Below are positions 44,966 to 53,424 of a stretch of 64,000 nucleotides of DNA, piece by piece. The notes beneath the pieces are model-generated. The model was not told where the DNA came from. It saw only the letters and a list, made by a program, of their open reading frames with translations, and searched no databases. The translations under genes and the position numbers were made by a program. Positions within the stretch are counted from its first letter, which is position 1. Every line of letters begins with the position of its first letter. The DNA is from Actinoplanes subtropicus. GTDB lineage: Bacteria > Actinomycetota > Actinomycetes > Mycobacteriales > Micromonosporaceae. The stretch lies in assembly GCF_000721705.1 (NCBI RefSeq), contig NZ_JOJL01000020.1, positions 124,001 through 188,000 of the forward strand. The letters run 5' to 3'.

Positions 44966-45742
44966 ATGACCGAGTCGGTCTGGGGTCCGGTGAAGCAGGA
45001 GATGTCGGATCTGCTGCAGACGTACCCCGACGACGTCCCCGCCGTGGTCGACCAGCTGACGAAGCTGCAGGACATACTCGGCCGCGTGCCACCGCTGCTG
45101 GCGGAGAATCCGCTCTGCGACTTCAACAAGCTGTACCTGACGATCACCGAGAGCGTCCTCGAGCGCCTGTACGCGGGCCGGTTCGCCGACCCGTCGTTCC
45201 TGTCCCGGCTCGACGTGGAGTTCGCCGCCCGCTACTTCGACGCGCTGCGCGCCTGGGCCGGCCCGGACGCCAGCCCGCGCTGCCCGCGCGTCTGGGCCGG
45301 GTTGTTCCAGCGGATCCCGGGCCCGGATTGCCGCCCGCTGCCCGCCGCCTGCGCCGGAGTGAACGCGCACATCAACTTCGACCTGCCGTTCGCGCTGGTG
45401 ACCACGTTCGACCACCTGGGCACCGACCCGATCGACGACAGCATCCAGCACCACGACTACCTGCAGATCAACGAGATCTTCGCGGCGGCCATCCCCGGCC
45501 TGCGCCGCGGCTACCTCGACAGGTGGCAGGTGCTGATCGACACGATGAACGGCCGGCTGGACGACTGGTGGCAGGGCGAGGCGATCGATTACACCCGGAA
45601 TGTCGCCTGGCGCAACGCGCAGAAGCTCTGGGGCATGCGCCACGACATGACGGCCACCGACAAGGAACGCGCCCACCTCGACCGGATCGCCTCCGACCTG
45701 GGGAAGCTACTGCTGAGCCCGCTCGGCGAGTTCCTTCAATAG
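44966..45742 (+). CDS. DUF5995 family protein
   Basis: The 258-residue protein matches DUF5995, a helical actinobacterial family. The most conserved feature is AGVNAHINFDLPFALVTT around residues 130-147, rich in His, Asn and Asp; DYLQINEIFAAAIPGLRRGY and WRNAQKLW follow. The His and Asp residues could bind metal or lipid head groups, but the function is unknown. There is no signal peptide. GGAGGAACCG lies directly before the ATG, giving a strong start signal. It is followed by a terminator and a convergent lipoprotein gene. Confidence 0.88.
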   Translation: MTESVWGPVKQEMSDLLQTYPDDVPAVVDQLTKLQDILGRVPPLLAENPLCDFNKLYLTITESVLERLYAGRFADPSFLSRLDVEFAARYFDALRAWAGPDASPRCPRVWAGLFQRIPGPDCRPLPAACAGVNAHINFDLPFALVTTFDHLGTDPIDDSIQHHDYLQINEIFAAAIPGLRRGYLDRWQVLIDTMNGRLDDWWQGEAIDYTRNVAWRNAQKLWGMRHDMTATDKERAHLDRIASDLGKLLLSPLGEFLQ

Positions 45743-45763
45743 AGCAAAGGCATTCCCGCGTAC

Positions 45764-45799
45764 GCCGCGGCCCGTCCCGGGCGGGGAACGGGCCGCGGC
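45764..45799. terminator. Terminator between DUF5995 gene and convergent lipoprotein gene
   Basis: GCCGCGGCCCGT (45764-45775) and ACGGGCCGCGGC (45788-45799) form a perfect 12-bp stem. Confidence 0.8.
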
Positions 45800-45818
45800 C
45801 CCGGCTAGTCGGCCGAGA

Positions 45819-46343
45819 TCATGGCTTGATCGCGATCAGCCGGGCGTCGTTGGCGCCGCCGTCCTTGGTGCCGGCCAGGCCGATCTCCTCGCCGGTCTTC
45901 AGCGCGCTCTTGTCGGCCGCCTTCTTGTCCTGAACGATTTTGACCTGGTCGCCGACGCTCCAGGTCAGCGTGAAGCCGTCGGTCGACTTGACGGTCACCT
46001 GGGTGGCGGTCACCGCGGTGACCTGGCCGCGCTGGACCACGATCGTCCGGGTGCCCTGTTTCTTGGTCTGGATGGTGAACTCGCCGTGCAGCGTGTTCTT
46101 GCGCAGGTACTTACGTACCTGCCGGCCGTGCGGTGCGTCGCCGCTGCCGGCCGAGGCGTTCGGCGACGGGGCGCCGGTCAGGCCGGTGTCGAAGCCGACC
46201 TGCTTCAGCGCGAGTGCCTCGTCGGCGATGTCCGCGGAGGCGGCGGCCGGGGTCGCGGTGCCGGTCGCGCCGCAGCCGGCGAGGGCCAGACCGCCGAGGG
46301 CCAGGCCGCCGCTGAGGCCGAGGGCCAGGAGGGTTCGTCTCAT
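45819..46343 (-). CDS. Lipoprotein with DUF5666-like domain
   Basis: The 174-residue protein has a signal peptide ending in lipobox LALAGC (Cys24) and an Ala/Ser-rich tether. The C-terminal half is beta-rich (GEFTIQTKKQGTRTIVVQRG, then VTAVTATQVTVKSTDGFTLT) and resembles DUF5666 OB-like modules. It lies 35 bases after the histidine kinase stop and on the same strand, so it probably belongs to the two-component operon as an external accessory or output protein. Confidence 0.8.
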   Translation of the reverse strand: MRRTLLALGLSGGLALGGLALAGCGATGTATPAAASADIADEALALKQVGFDTGLTGAPSPNASAGSGDAPHGRQVRKYLRKNTLHGEFTIQTKKQGTRTIVVQRGQVTAVTATQVTVKSTDGFTLTWSVGDQVKIVQDKKAADKSALKTGEEIGLAGTKDGGANDARLIAIKP

Positions 46344-46378
46344 GGCGGCAATGCAACCGCGTACGGACGAAGTCTCGA

Positions 46379-47749
46379 TCAGGGCAATGTACGGGTCACG
46401 TAAGGCTTGTCGGGATAGGGCAGCTCCACCGTGAACATCGCCCCGCCCTCGGGCGCGTGCCCGGCGCTGATCCGGCCGCCGAGCCGGGCCACCAGCCGCG
46501 CCGCCAGGGCCAGGCCGAGCCCGCTGCCGACCTTACGGATGCCGCGGTACCTGCGGTTCAGCGCGCCCCGGTCGAAGGCCACCTTCAGGTCGTCGTCGGT
46601 GAAGCCGGGCCCACCGTCGCGTACCTCGATGACGGCGCCATCCTGGCCGGCGTGCGCGGCCAGCACCAGCGGCCGGCCGGCCGGGACGACCCGCAGCGCG
46701 TTCTCGCACAGGCCGTCGATCACCTGCCGGATCCGGCCCGGGTCGGTGTCCACCATGATCGGCTCGGCGGCCAGCTGCACCCGCAGCAGCGGGCCGTCCG
46801 GCGCGCAGCGGGCCGCCCACGCCTCCCCGGCCGCGCGCACCAGGTCGACGACGTCCACCGCGACCACGTCCAGCGGCAGGTCGGCGGCCTCCAGCCGGGA
46901 CAGCACGAGCAGGTCGGAGATCAGCCGGTCCAGGCGTTCCGACTCGGCCAGCATGGTGGCGCCCGCCTTCTGGGCGTCGTCCTCCGCCACGACCCCGTCG
47001 GCCAGGGCCTCGGCGTACCCCCTGATCGTGGCCAACGGGGTGCGCAGCTCATGCGAGACGCTCAACAGGAAGTCCCGCTCACGCCCCTCGCTGATCTGCA
47101 AGGCGGCAGCGAGGTGGTTGATCGCGGCGGCCAGGTCGGCGGCCTCGGCCGGCCCCTGCCGGGAGATCCGCACCGACCGGTCCCCGGCGGACAGCCGGGC
47201 GGCCGCCGAAGCCGCCAGCCGGATGGGCCGCGCGATGAAGCGGGCGAGCAGCGCCCCGGCCAGGATGCCGCCGCCCAGACCGGCCAGGACGGCGATCCAG
47301 ATGCTGCCCAGCACCCGGCTCGCGGTGCCGGTGGCGACCGAGCGGGTGAGGATCACGCCGCTGGCCTGGCCGGTGAGCGGCTGGCCGACGATGAACGACG
47401 GGCGGCCCTTGACCAGGGCCCGCGTGTTCACCTGCGAACCGGCCGCGATCTGGTCGACGACCCGGGCGGGCAGGCCGGGCCGGTCGACGACGCCCCGGCG
47501 GACGAGGTAGATCTCGACCTTCTCGTCGCGCAGGTCGATCGCGATCCGCTCGCGGGCCGCCTGCTTCTCGGTGGTCAGCAGCTCCACCGCGATCTTGCTC
47601 TGCTCGACCAACTCGGCGCGGATCTGCAGATTCACCGAGCGGATCGCCACCGGCACCGCGACCAGCGCCGTGACGATCACGGCGACCACCGCGGTCGCGG
47701 CGGTGACCAGCACAACCCGGCCGGTCAGGGTGCGGAAGAAGTCACGCAT
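46379..47749 (-). CDS. HAMP-domain sensor histidine kinase
   Basis: The 456-residue kinase has two transmembrane helices (about residues 11-35 and 150-173) around a small external sensor of about 110 residues. HAMP follows (ARFIARPIRLAASAAARL), then the H-box SVSHELRTPLATIRGYAEAL with phosphoacceptor His, the N-box GLCENALRVVP, and G-boxes DGGPGFTDDDLKVAF and GSGLGLALAARLV. It is an EnvZ/BaeS-like HisKA kinase. ATG overlaps the upstream regulator stop by 8 bp. The stimulus is unknown. Confidence 0.92.
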   Translation of the reverse strand: MRDFFRTLTGRVVLVTAATAVVAVIVTALVAVPVAIRSVNLQIRAELVEQSKIAVELLTTEKQAARERIAIDLRDEKVEIYLVRRGVVDRPGLPARVVDQIAAGSQVNTRALVKGRPSFIVGQPLTGQASGVILTRSVATGTASRVLGSIWIAVLAGLGGGILAGALLARFIARPIRLAASAAARLSAGDRSVRISRQGPAEAADLAAAINHLAAALQISEGRERDFLLSVSHELRTPLATIRGYAEALADGVVAEDDAQKAGATMLAESERLDRLISDLLVLSRLEAADLPLDVVAVDVVDLVRAAGEAWAARCAPDGPLLRVQLAAEPIMVDTDPGRIRQVIDGLCENALRVVPAGRPLVLAAHAGQDGAVIEVRDGGPGFTDDDLKVAFDRGALNRRYRGIRKVGSGLGLALAARLVARLGGRISAGHAPEGGAMFTVELPYPDKPYVTRTLP

Positions 47750-48434
47750 CGGCGGTGTAGCCGACGCCGCGCACCGTGCGGATCAGGGTGGCCGCGTCGC
47801 CGAGCTTCGCCCGCACCTGGGCGACATGGACATCGACCGTACGGGTACCGGCCGCCGACGCGTATCCCCAGACGCTGGCCAGCAGCTCCTCCCGGGTGAA
47901 CACCCGGCCCGGCCGGTTCAGCAGGTGGCCGAGCAGGTCGAACTCGGTCGGGGTCAGGGTCAGCGGCGCGCCGTAGACGGTGACCTGGCGCCGCCCGGGG
48001 TCCAGCGTCACCGGGCCGAGCGTCCGCACCCGGCGGCCCTCGTCGGGGGTGCCGGACGCGCGCCGCAGCAGGGTCTTCACCCGGGTGACCAGCTCGCGCG
48101 GGCTGAACGGCTTGGTCACGTAGTCGTCGCCGCCCAGCTCCAGCCCGAGGATGCGGTCGACCTCGTCGTCGCGCGCGGTGAGGAAGATGACCGGGGTCCA
48201 GTCACCGTCGCCGCGCAGCCGGCGGACGATCTCGGTGCCCTCCAGCCCGGGCAGCGCGATGTCGAGGATGCAGGCCACCGGGCGCAGCCGCCGGGCGGCC
48301 GCCAGCCCCGCGGCGCCGTCATGCTCCACGTGTACGCCGAAACCGTCCCGGGCCAGGTAGAGCCGGACCAGGTCGGCGATCGGCCGCTCGTCCTCGACCA
48401 CCAGGACGAGGCCTTTTGCGGGGGCGTCGCTCAC
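47742..48434 (-). CDS. OmpR/PhoB family response regulator
   Basis: The 230-residue regulator has a receiver domain (VLVVEDERPIADLVRLYL; phosphorylatable Asp in ACILDIALPGLEG; Thr in VIFLTARDDE; Lys in DYVTKPFSPREL) and a C-terminal winged helix (LTPTEFDLLGHLLNRPGRVF, ending TVRGVGYTADA). GTG at 48434 is next to GGAG; an upstream extension to 48461 is possible but adds little. It overlaps the kinase gene, and the lipoprotein gene downstream is likely part of its output. Confidence 0.93.
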   Translation of the reverse strand: MSDAPAKGLVLVVEDERPIADLVRLYLARDGFGVHVEHDGAAGLAAARRLRPVACILDIALPGLEGTEIVRRLRGDGDWTPVIFLTARDDEVDRILGLELGGDDYVTKPFSPRELVTRVKTLLRRASGTPDEGRRVRTLGPVTLDPGRRQVTVYGAPLTLTPTEFDLLGHLLNRPGRVFTREELLASVWGYASAAGTRTVDVHVAQVRAKLGDAATLIRTVRGVGYTADA

Positions 48435-48560
48435 CGCTCCATCATGCCCGGGCGCGGGCACGGGCGGTGTTCGGGCAACGTAAGTCCCCCCGGGCGGCCG
48501 GGAACGCCTTCTGCTCGCCCTCTCGACGGCCTAGTGTCGGCAGAGAAAGAGGAGGTCAGC

Positions 48561-48935
48561 ATGGACAAGGTCGTCCATTTCGAGGTGCCGTTCGACGACG
48601 GCGAGCGGGCCACGACGTTCTACCGCGAGGCGTTCGGCTGGCGGCTCGACTCGATGCCGCAATTCCAGTACACGATGGTCGGGACCACGGCGACCGACGA
48701 GCAGGGCCGGCCGACCGAGCCCGGCGCCATCAACGGCGGCATGCTGCACCGGCAGGGCCCGATCACCGCGCCGGTCATCACCGTCGGCGTGGACGACATC
48801 GACGACGCGCTCGCCCGCATCGAGAAGCTCGGCGGCAAGGTGGCGATCGGCAAGCAGCCCGTCGGCGAGATGGGATTCAGCGCCTACTTCCACGACACCG
48901 AGGGCAATCTGATCGGTCTCTGGCAGAACGGTTGA
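48561..48935 (+). CDS. VOC (glyoxalase/bleomycin-resistance-like) family protein
   Basis: This 124-residue protein has paired beta-alpha-beta modules: VVHFEVPFDDGERATTFYRE at the start, MVGTTATDE, then APVITVGVDDIDDALARIEK, and SAYFHDTEGNLIGLWQ at the end. The N-terminal His and C-terminal Glu/Asp positions are those of metal-binding members. The substrate is unknown; DGQ/CFP30B-like actinobacterial members are often annotated only as VOC. AGGAGG lies 5 nt before the ATG. Confidence 0.9.
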   Translation: MDKVVHFEVPFDDGERATTFYREAFGWRLDSMPQFQYTMVGTTATDEQGRPTEPGAINGGMLHRQGPITAPVITVGVDDIDDALARIEKLGGKVAIGKQPVGEMGFSAYFHDTEGNLIGLWQNG

Positions 48936-48936
48936 G

Positions 48937-48948
48937 TATGTTACATCG
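48937..48948 (+). promoter_or_regulatory. Putative leaderless -10 element
   Basis: TATGTT (48937-48942), 6-nt spacer, ATG at 48949; lies right after the VOC gene stop. Confidence 0.45.
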
Positions 48949-49740
48949 ATGCGCGTCATGGTCTGGAACGTGTGGTGGCGCTTCGGCGGGAACTGGCGGG
49001 AACGCGAGGTCTCGATCGGCGCGACGCTCGAGACCTACCGCCCGGATGTGCTCGGCCTGACCGAGAGCTGGTCCGGGGACGGCACCGATCAACCGCATCG
49101 CCTGGCGGCCCCTTGCGGCATGCACGCCGCTTGGGCGCCGTCGTTCATTCCCACCATCATGGAGTACGCCGAGCAGCCCGGCATCGACATGGGCCTCGGG
49201 CTGCTCAGCCGCTGGCCGATCGTCGCCATCGAGGCCCACGAGCTGCCCACCACCCAGCGCGGCGGGCCCGGGCCCGCCGCGCTGCTCGCCACCGTCGACC
49301 ATCCGCGCGGACCGCTGCACGTCATCGTGACCCGCACCGAGCCCGACCCGCGCTTCTCCCTGGACCGCCTGCACCAGTGCCGGGCGCTGGCCGCGCTCGC
49401 CACCGACCGGCGCCTGGACGGTCCGCTGCCGGTGCTCCTGCTCGGTGACCTGAACGCGAGCGCCGACCAGCCGCCGCTCGCTCCCCTGCTGGACGCCATG
49501 GTCGACACCTGGTCGGCGGCCGGCGCCGACCCCGCCGCGGTCACCCTCGACTCGTCGGTCCCGTACGCCCCGCGCGACGCACCGCACCTGCTGGACCGCC
49601 GGATCGACCACGTCTTCGCCCGCCCCGGCCGGCCCGGCCTGCCCCTGCCCGTGCACGGCGCGTTCCTGGCCGGCGACCGCCCCGCCGGCGGCGTCTACCC
49701 CTCCGACCACTACGCGGTCGGCGTCGACCTGGAGCCGTGA
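48949..49740 (+). CDS. Endonuclease/exonuclease/phosphatase (EEP) family protein
   Basis: The 263-residue protein has the EEP (DNase I-like) fold: MRVMVWNVWWRFG at the start, GLTESWS with a metal-binding Glu, LLLGDLNASADQPPLA with catalytic Asp and Asn, and the C-terminal RRIDHVFARPG and SDHYAVGVDLEP, whose Asp-His pair completes the site. It could cleave a phosphodiester in nucleic acid, lipid or nucleotide; no signal peptide is present. Its start is probably leaderless. Confidence 0.88.
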   Translation: MRVMVWNVWWRFGGNWREREVSIGATLETYRPDVLGLTESWSGDGTDQPHRLAAPCGMHAAWAPSFIPTIMEYAEQPGIDMGLGLLSRWPIVAIEAHELPTTQRGGPGPAALLATVDHPRGPLHVIVTRTEPDPRFSLDRLHQCRALAALATDRRLDGPLPVLLLGDLNASADQPPLAPLLDAMVDTWSAAGADPAAVTLDSSVPYAPRDAPHLLDRRIDHVFARPGRPGLPLPVHGAFLAGDRPAGGVYPSDHYAVGVDLEP

Positions 49741-49854
49741 CGCAAGTCGCCCTGGAGTCGTGACCGAAGTCGCCGACGAAGAATCCGCAGGGTCGCCGCA
49801 ACCCGGCCGATAGACCCGAGCAACGGAACAGCAACCAGCCCCAAGGGGGACCCG

Positions 49855-50058
49855 ATGGCGATCACCTCGGTCAGCACCAGCGCCCGCGCCCAGCTATCCC
49901 ACTGCCAGGCCCGCCTCGACGCCGACCTGTCCGCCCGTAACTCCGCCGCCCGCGCCGTCGCCCAGGACGAGGACGCGATGAGTCGGGCTCAGCAGGCGGC
50001 CCGCCGCGAACTGCAGTCCCGCTCCAACAAGGGCCGCATCATCGACGTGACGGCCTGA
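49855..50058 (+). CDS. Small hypothetical protein, 67 aa
   Basis: This small helical protein is rich in Ala, Arg and Gln (QARLDADLSARNSAARAVAQ, AQQAARRELQSRSNKG) and ends IIDVTA. It probably forms a coiled coil. AAGGGGGACCCG ends directly before the ATG, so translation is well supported. It has no recognisable family or neighbour-based role. Confidence 0.7.
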   Translation: MAITSVSTSARAQLSHCQARLDADLSARNSAARAVAQDEDAMSRAQQAARRELQSRSNKGRIIDVTA

Positions 50059-50076
50059 GCGCATTTTCCCGCGCCA

Positions 50077-50634
50077 TCAAGAAAGGCTTTTGGCCGTCGT
50101 CAACGCGGCGTCGCGAGTACGGAGGACCTGCAGGGCCAAGGCGCGCGTCTGCGGCTCGACTCCCGATTTGTCCTCGCTTTCGGCCAGATTCTGACTCTGT
50201 TCGAGATGCGCCCGGATCACCTTGATGACGTCCGCGTCGAAGGGCTTTCCGGTCAGCGCCTGCGCGTCGGTCACCTGCTGCGGGGTGACCATGCCGGGCA
50301 TCGCCATGCCCTGGTGCGGGTTGGCCGAGGGCAGCCCGGCCCGGCCGCGCAGCGACCGCAGGGTGGACAACTCGGCGCTGGTGAACGCCTGGACCTGCAG
50401 CGCCAGTGCCTGCAGGCCAGGGCTGCCGCTGCGCTGCGGGACGAGCTCGAGCAGGGGCAGCAGTTGCTCGTCCATGGCGATGTTGATCTGGATCCAGGCG
50501 AGGTCGGTGCCGCCGAACTGGGTCGCCGTGGTCGCCGCCGGCGTCTCCTGCGCCCCGGGCTGCGCATTCCGGCAGCCCGCGAGCCCCGCCGCCGCCAGCA
50601 GCGCGACGAGCACCAGCCGGGCGATCGCTTTCAC
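50077..50634 (-). CDS. DUF305-like lipoprotein with degenerate His motifs
   Basis: The 185-residue protein has a signal peptide ending in lipobox AGLAGC and a four-helix DUF305/ferritin-like domain. Landmarks are DLAWIQINIAMDEQLLPLLE in the first helix pair, PHQGMAMPGMVT, the TGKPFDADVIKVI block and HLEQSQNLAESE. Normal DUF305 proteins have MIPHHxxAIxMA and HHxGAIxMA; here most of these His residues are gone. Metal binding is therefore doubtful. GTG at 50634 is chosen because the hydrophobic signal then starts after VKAIAR. Confidence 0.8.
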   Translation of the reverse strand: MKAIARLVLVALLAAAGLAGCRNAQPGAQETPAATTATQFGGTDLAWIQINIAMDEQLLPLLELVPQRSGSPGLQALALQVQAFTSAELSTLRSLRGRAGLPSANPHQGMAMPGMVTPQQVTDAQALTGKPFDADVIKVIRAHLEQSQNLAESEDKSGVEPQTRALALQVLRTRDAALTTAKSLS

Positions 50635-50920
50635 GCGCCGAGTCTGACTTTCGCGATCCACCCTGTCAACGATTCGATATTGATGAATGACAACGCCTTC
50701 GGCGCGTTTCCCACCGTGGAATTCGGTGCCCGCCGAAGAGGTGACTCGTCATGGCATGGGCCGTTCTGCCGGCTTGGTGGTGGGGCTGGCTCGCCATGGC
50801 CCGGGGGCTGCGTGGTCACGCTGGGCGGGGCCGGTCACGGTGGGCGATATGCGGCGAATGCCGAGGCCGTCAAGCGGCGCAAGGACCTCGCCGGACGATC
50901 TTCGCGGCAACGAAGAAGGG

Positions 50921-51010
50921 TTGCTGTTCACCACGAACAGCAAGTCATCATCGTCTGCCGGCCGTCGGTGAACCTTGAAGCACATCTGTTCGCCACGAAC
51001 AGCAAGTCAC
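50921..51010. repeat. Pair of hairpin-forming direct repeats in a gene-poor interval
   Basis: The interval 50662-51287 has no supported gene. TTGCTGTTC-ACCAC-GAACAGCAA forms a perfect 9-bp hairpin at 50921-50943. A related element with CTGTTC-GCCAC-GAACAG lies at about 50986-51002. Both continue AAGTCA(T/C)CA. They could be intergenic repeat elements or small structured RNAs. Confidence 0.7.
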
Positions 51011-51287
51011 CACTGTCGTGGCAGGCCGCCGCCCGAGGATGCCTCACCCACGCCCGGCCCTATGCCCGGACCACCCACCCAGCCCGACCGGCCGCACCAA
51101 CAGCAACCACGCACACCCGGCCCATGGCAAACCAGCCCGGCCCGTGTTCAGCGGGAGCGGTGGTGGGCGGAACCACCGAGTCGCGCGAGAGGCGCGCTAT
51201 GGCCTGTTGTTGCAGGTGGTCGCGCGGAGCGGCGGGGGCGGCCGCGATCGGCGGGGAGCCGTCATGCGTACGGTAGCGGAATTTGAT

Positions 51288-52358
51288 TTACGGGCTTGCG
51301 GCGAGGAAGAGGAAGACGGCCGCGAGGGCGAGGTGGATGCCGCCCTGCAGGACGTTGGCGCGGCCGGGGACGATGGTCAGGGTGCCGACGGCCGCGGTCA
51401 GGGCCAGCAGGACCATCTGGGTGCCGCCCAGGCCCAGGAGCAGCGGGCCGGGTAGCCAGATCATCGCGATGGCGATCGCGGGGATGGTCAGGCCGATGCT
51501 GGCCATGGCGGAGCCGATCGCCAGGTTGAGGCTGGTCTGGACGCGATCGCGGACGGCGGCGCGGACGGCGGCGATCGTTTCGGGCAGCAGGACCAGCAGG
51601 GCGATCGCGACGCCGACGACGGCCTGTGGCATGCCGAGGTCGCCGACCGCCTTCTCGATCGCCGGGGAGACGCCCTTGGCCAGGCCGACCACGCCGATCA
51701 GGGCCAGCAGCAGCAGGGCGAGGCTGGTCAGCGCGGCGCGGGTGGTCGGCGGGTCGACGTGTTTCTCGGCGTTGATGACCTCGCCGGCGGTGGTGATCGG
51801 GAGGAAGTAGTCGCGGTGGCGTCGGGTCTGGACGGTCACGAAGAGTGCGTACAGGGCGAGCGAGGTGACCGCGGCGAAGGCCAGTTGCGCGGGGGAGAAG
51901 ACGGGGCCGGGGCGGCTGGTGGTGAAGTTCGGCAGCACCAGGCTGAGGGTCGCGATCATGATGACGGTGGCGAACGCGCCGCCGGTGCCCTCGGGGTTGA
52001 AGACGGCCACCCGGCGACGGAGTGCGGCGACCAGCAACGAGAGGCCGACCAGGGCGTTGCAGGTGATCATCACGGCGGCGAAGACGGTGTCGCGGGCCAC
52101 GGACTGGGTCTTCGCGCCGCCGCTGATCATCAGGGTGACGATGAGCGCGACCTCGATGACGGTGACCGCCACGGCCAGCACCAGCGAGCCGAACGGTTCG
52201 CCGACCTTGTGCGCGACGACCTCGGCGTGGTGCACCGCGGAGAGGACCGCGGCGCCCAGGACCACGGCGACGAGGACGACCACCGGCGGGGACAGATCAC
52301 GGGCCCAGGTCAGGGCCAGAACGGCGACGGCGAGGATCGGTGTAATGGCTGCTCTCAT
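51288..52358 (-). CDS. Calcium/proton (ChaA/CAX-like) antiporter
   Basis: The 356-residue protein has about eleven membrane helices and the two inverted repeats of the CaCA superfamily. The first carries HHAEVVAHKVGEPFGSLVLA and AVTVIEVALI, the second LLVLLPETIAAVRAAVRDRV followed by LNLAIGSAMASIGLTIP. The acidic Glu in each repeat binds the cation. It would export Ca2+ (or Na+/K+) in exchange for protons. TAAGGT lies 6 nt before its ATG, so it is probably leaderless; the divergent GST start is about 30 bp away. Confidence 0.9.
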   Translation of the reverse strand: MRAAITPILAVAVLALTWARDLSPPVVVLVAVVLGAAVLSAVHHAEVVAHKVGEPFGSLVLAVAVTVIEVALIVTLMISGGAKTQSVARDTVFAAVMITCNALVGLSLLVAALRRRVAVFNPEGTGGAFATVIMIATLSLVLPNFTTSRPGPVFSPAQLAFAAVTSLALYALFVTVQTRRHRDYFLPITTAGEVINAEKHVDPPTTRAALTSLALLLLALIGVVGLAKGVSPAIEKAVGDLGMPQAVVGVAIALLVLLPETIAAVRAAVRDRVQTSLNLAIGSAMASIGLTIPAIAIAMIWLPGPLLLGLGGTQMVLLALTAAVGTLTIVPGRANVLQGGIHLALAAVFLFLAASP

Positions 52359-52387
52359 CGAGCAACCTTACTGGCAGTATGGGAGGC

Positions 52388-53386
52388 ATGGCGTACGCGA
52401 GCCCCTCGGGGGAGTTCAAGCGGGACCAGCGGTACATTCCGACGCGCATCACCGCGGACGGCCGGGACGGTTATCCGGTCGAGCCGGGGCGCTACCGGCT
52501 GATCGTGAGCCGGGCCTGCCCGTGGGCCAACCGGGCGATCATCGTGCGGCGCCTGCTCGGGCTCGAGGAGGTGCTGTCGATGGGCGTCGCCGGGCCGACC
52601 CACGACAAACGGAGCTGGACCTTCGACCTCGATCCGGACGGGCGCGACCCGGTGCTGGGCATCGAGCGGCTGCAGGAGGCGTATTTCGCCCGCTTCCCCG
52701 AGTACGACAAGGGGATCACCGTGCCCGCCATGGTCGACATCCCGAGCGGGCAGGTGGTGACCAACGACTTCGCGCAGATCACCATCGACCTGTCGCTGGA
52801 GTGGACGAAATATCAGCGGGCCGGGGCGCCGGCGCTCTACCCGGCCTCGCTGCGGGAGCAGATCGACAAGGTCAACCGGTTCGTCTTCGCCGATGTGAAC
52901 AACGGCGTCTACCGGGCCGGGTTCGCGGGGACGCAGCAGGCCTACGAGCAGGCGTACGAGCGGTTGTTCGACCGCCTCGACGAGCTGTCCTCGAGGCTGG
53001 AAGATCAGCGATACCTGGTCGGGGACACGATCACCGAGGCGGACGTGCGGCTGTTCACCACGCTGGTCCGCTTCGACGCGGTCTACCACAACCATTTCAA
53101 GTGCAATCGGAACAAGCTGAGCGAGATGCCGGTGCTCTGGGCGTACGCGCGGGACCTGTTCCAGACGCCCGGCTTCGGCGACACGATCGACTTCGTGGAC
53201 ATCAAGCGGCACTACTACCTGGTGCACCGGGAGATCAACCCGACCGGGATCGTGCCGGCCGGCCCCGACCTGCGGAACTGGTTGTCGCCGCATGGGCGGG
53301 AGGCGCTGGGCGGGCGGCCGTTCGGGGAGGGGACTCCGCCGGGGCCGCCGCGCGAGCCGGTGCCGGCCGGGCACGGGGCGGCCTGA
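52388..53386 (+). CDS. Glutathione S-transferase family protein (Xi class, glutathionyl-hydroquinone reductase-like)
   Basis: This 332-residue protein has the Xi-class signature SRACPWANRAIIVR with catalytic Cys near residue 43, TNDFAQITIDLSLEW, and the C-terminal helical domain ending DTIDFVDIKRHYYLVHREIN and PTGIVPAGPDL. The family reduces glutathionyl-hydroquinones; because actinobacteria generally use mycothiol, the actual thiol substrate may be mycothiol. The ATG at 52388 sits beside GGGAGG; a start at 52379 cannot be excluded. The tail after residue 310 is Pro/Gly-rich. Confidence 0.9.
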   Translation: MAYASPSGEFKRDQRYIPTRITADGRDGYPVEPGRYRLIVSRACPWANRAIIVRRLLGLEEVLSMGVAGPTHDKRSWTFDLDPDGRDPVLGIERLQEAYFARFPEYDKGITVPAMVDIPSGQVVTNDFAQITIDLSLEWTKYQRAGAPALYPASLREQIDKVNRFVFADVNNGVYRAGFAGTQQAYEQAYERLFDRLDELSSRLEDQRYLVGDTITEADVRLFTTLVRFDAVYHNHFKCNRNKLSEMPVLWAYARDLFQTPGFGDTIDFVDIKRHYYLVHREINPTGIVPAGPDLRNWLSPHGREALGGRPFGEGTPPGPPREPVPAGHGAA

Positions 53387-53412
53387 CGGCCCAAACTGTC
53401 GTACCGCGCGTC

Positions 53413-53424
53413 TAGGGTTTGCCC
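53413..53424 (+). promoter_or_regulatory. Putative leaderless -10 element of the SWIM-MoxR operon
   Basis: TAGGGT (53413-53418), 6-nt spacer, GTG at 53425. No Shine-Dalgarno is visible. Confidence 0.55.

Noticed and set aside
42249-45092. 947-codon minus-strand ORF opposite the LuxR ATPase
   Set aside because: Shadow of the third codon positions; no domain motif.
50206-51276. Long + strand ORF starting inside the DUF305 gene and filling the gene-poor interval
   Set aside because: Antisense to a lipoprotein with a clear lipobox, then repeat sequence; no start signal.
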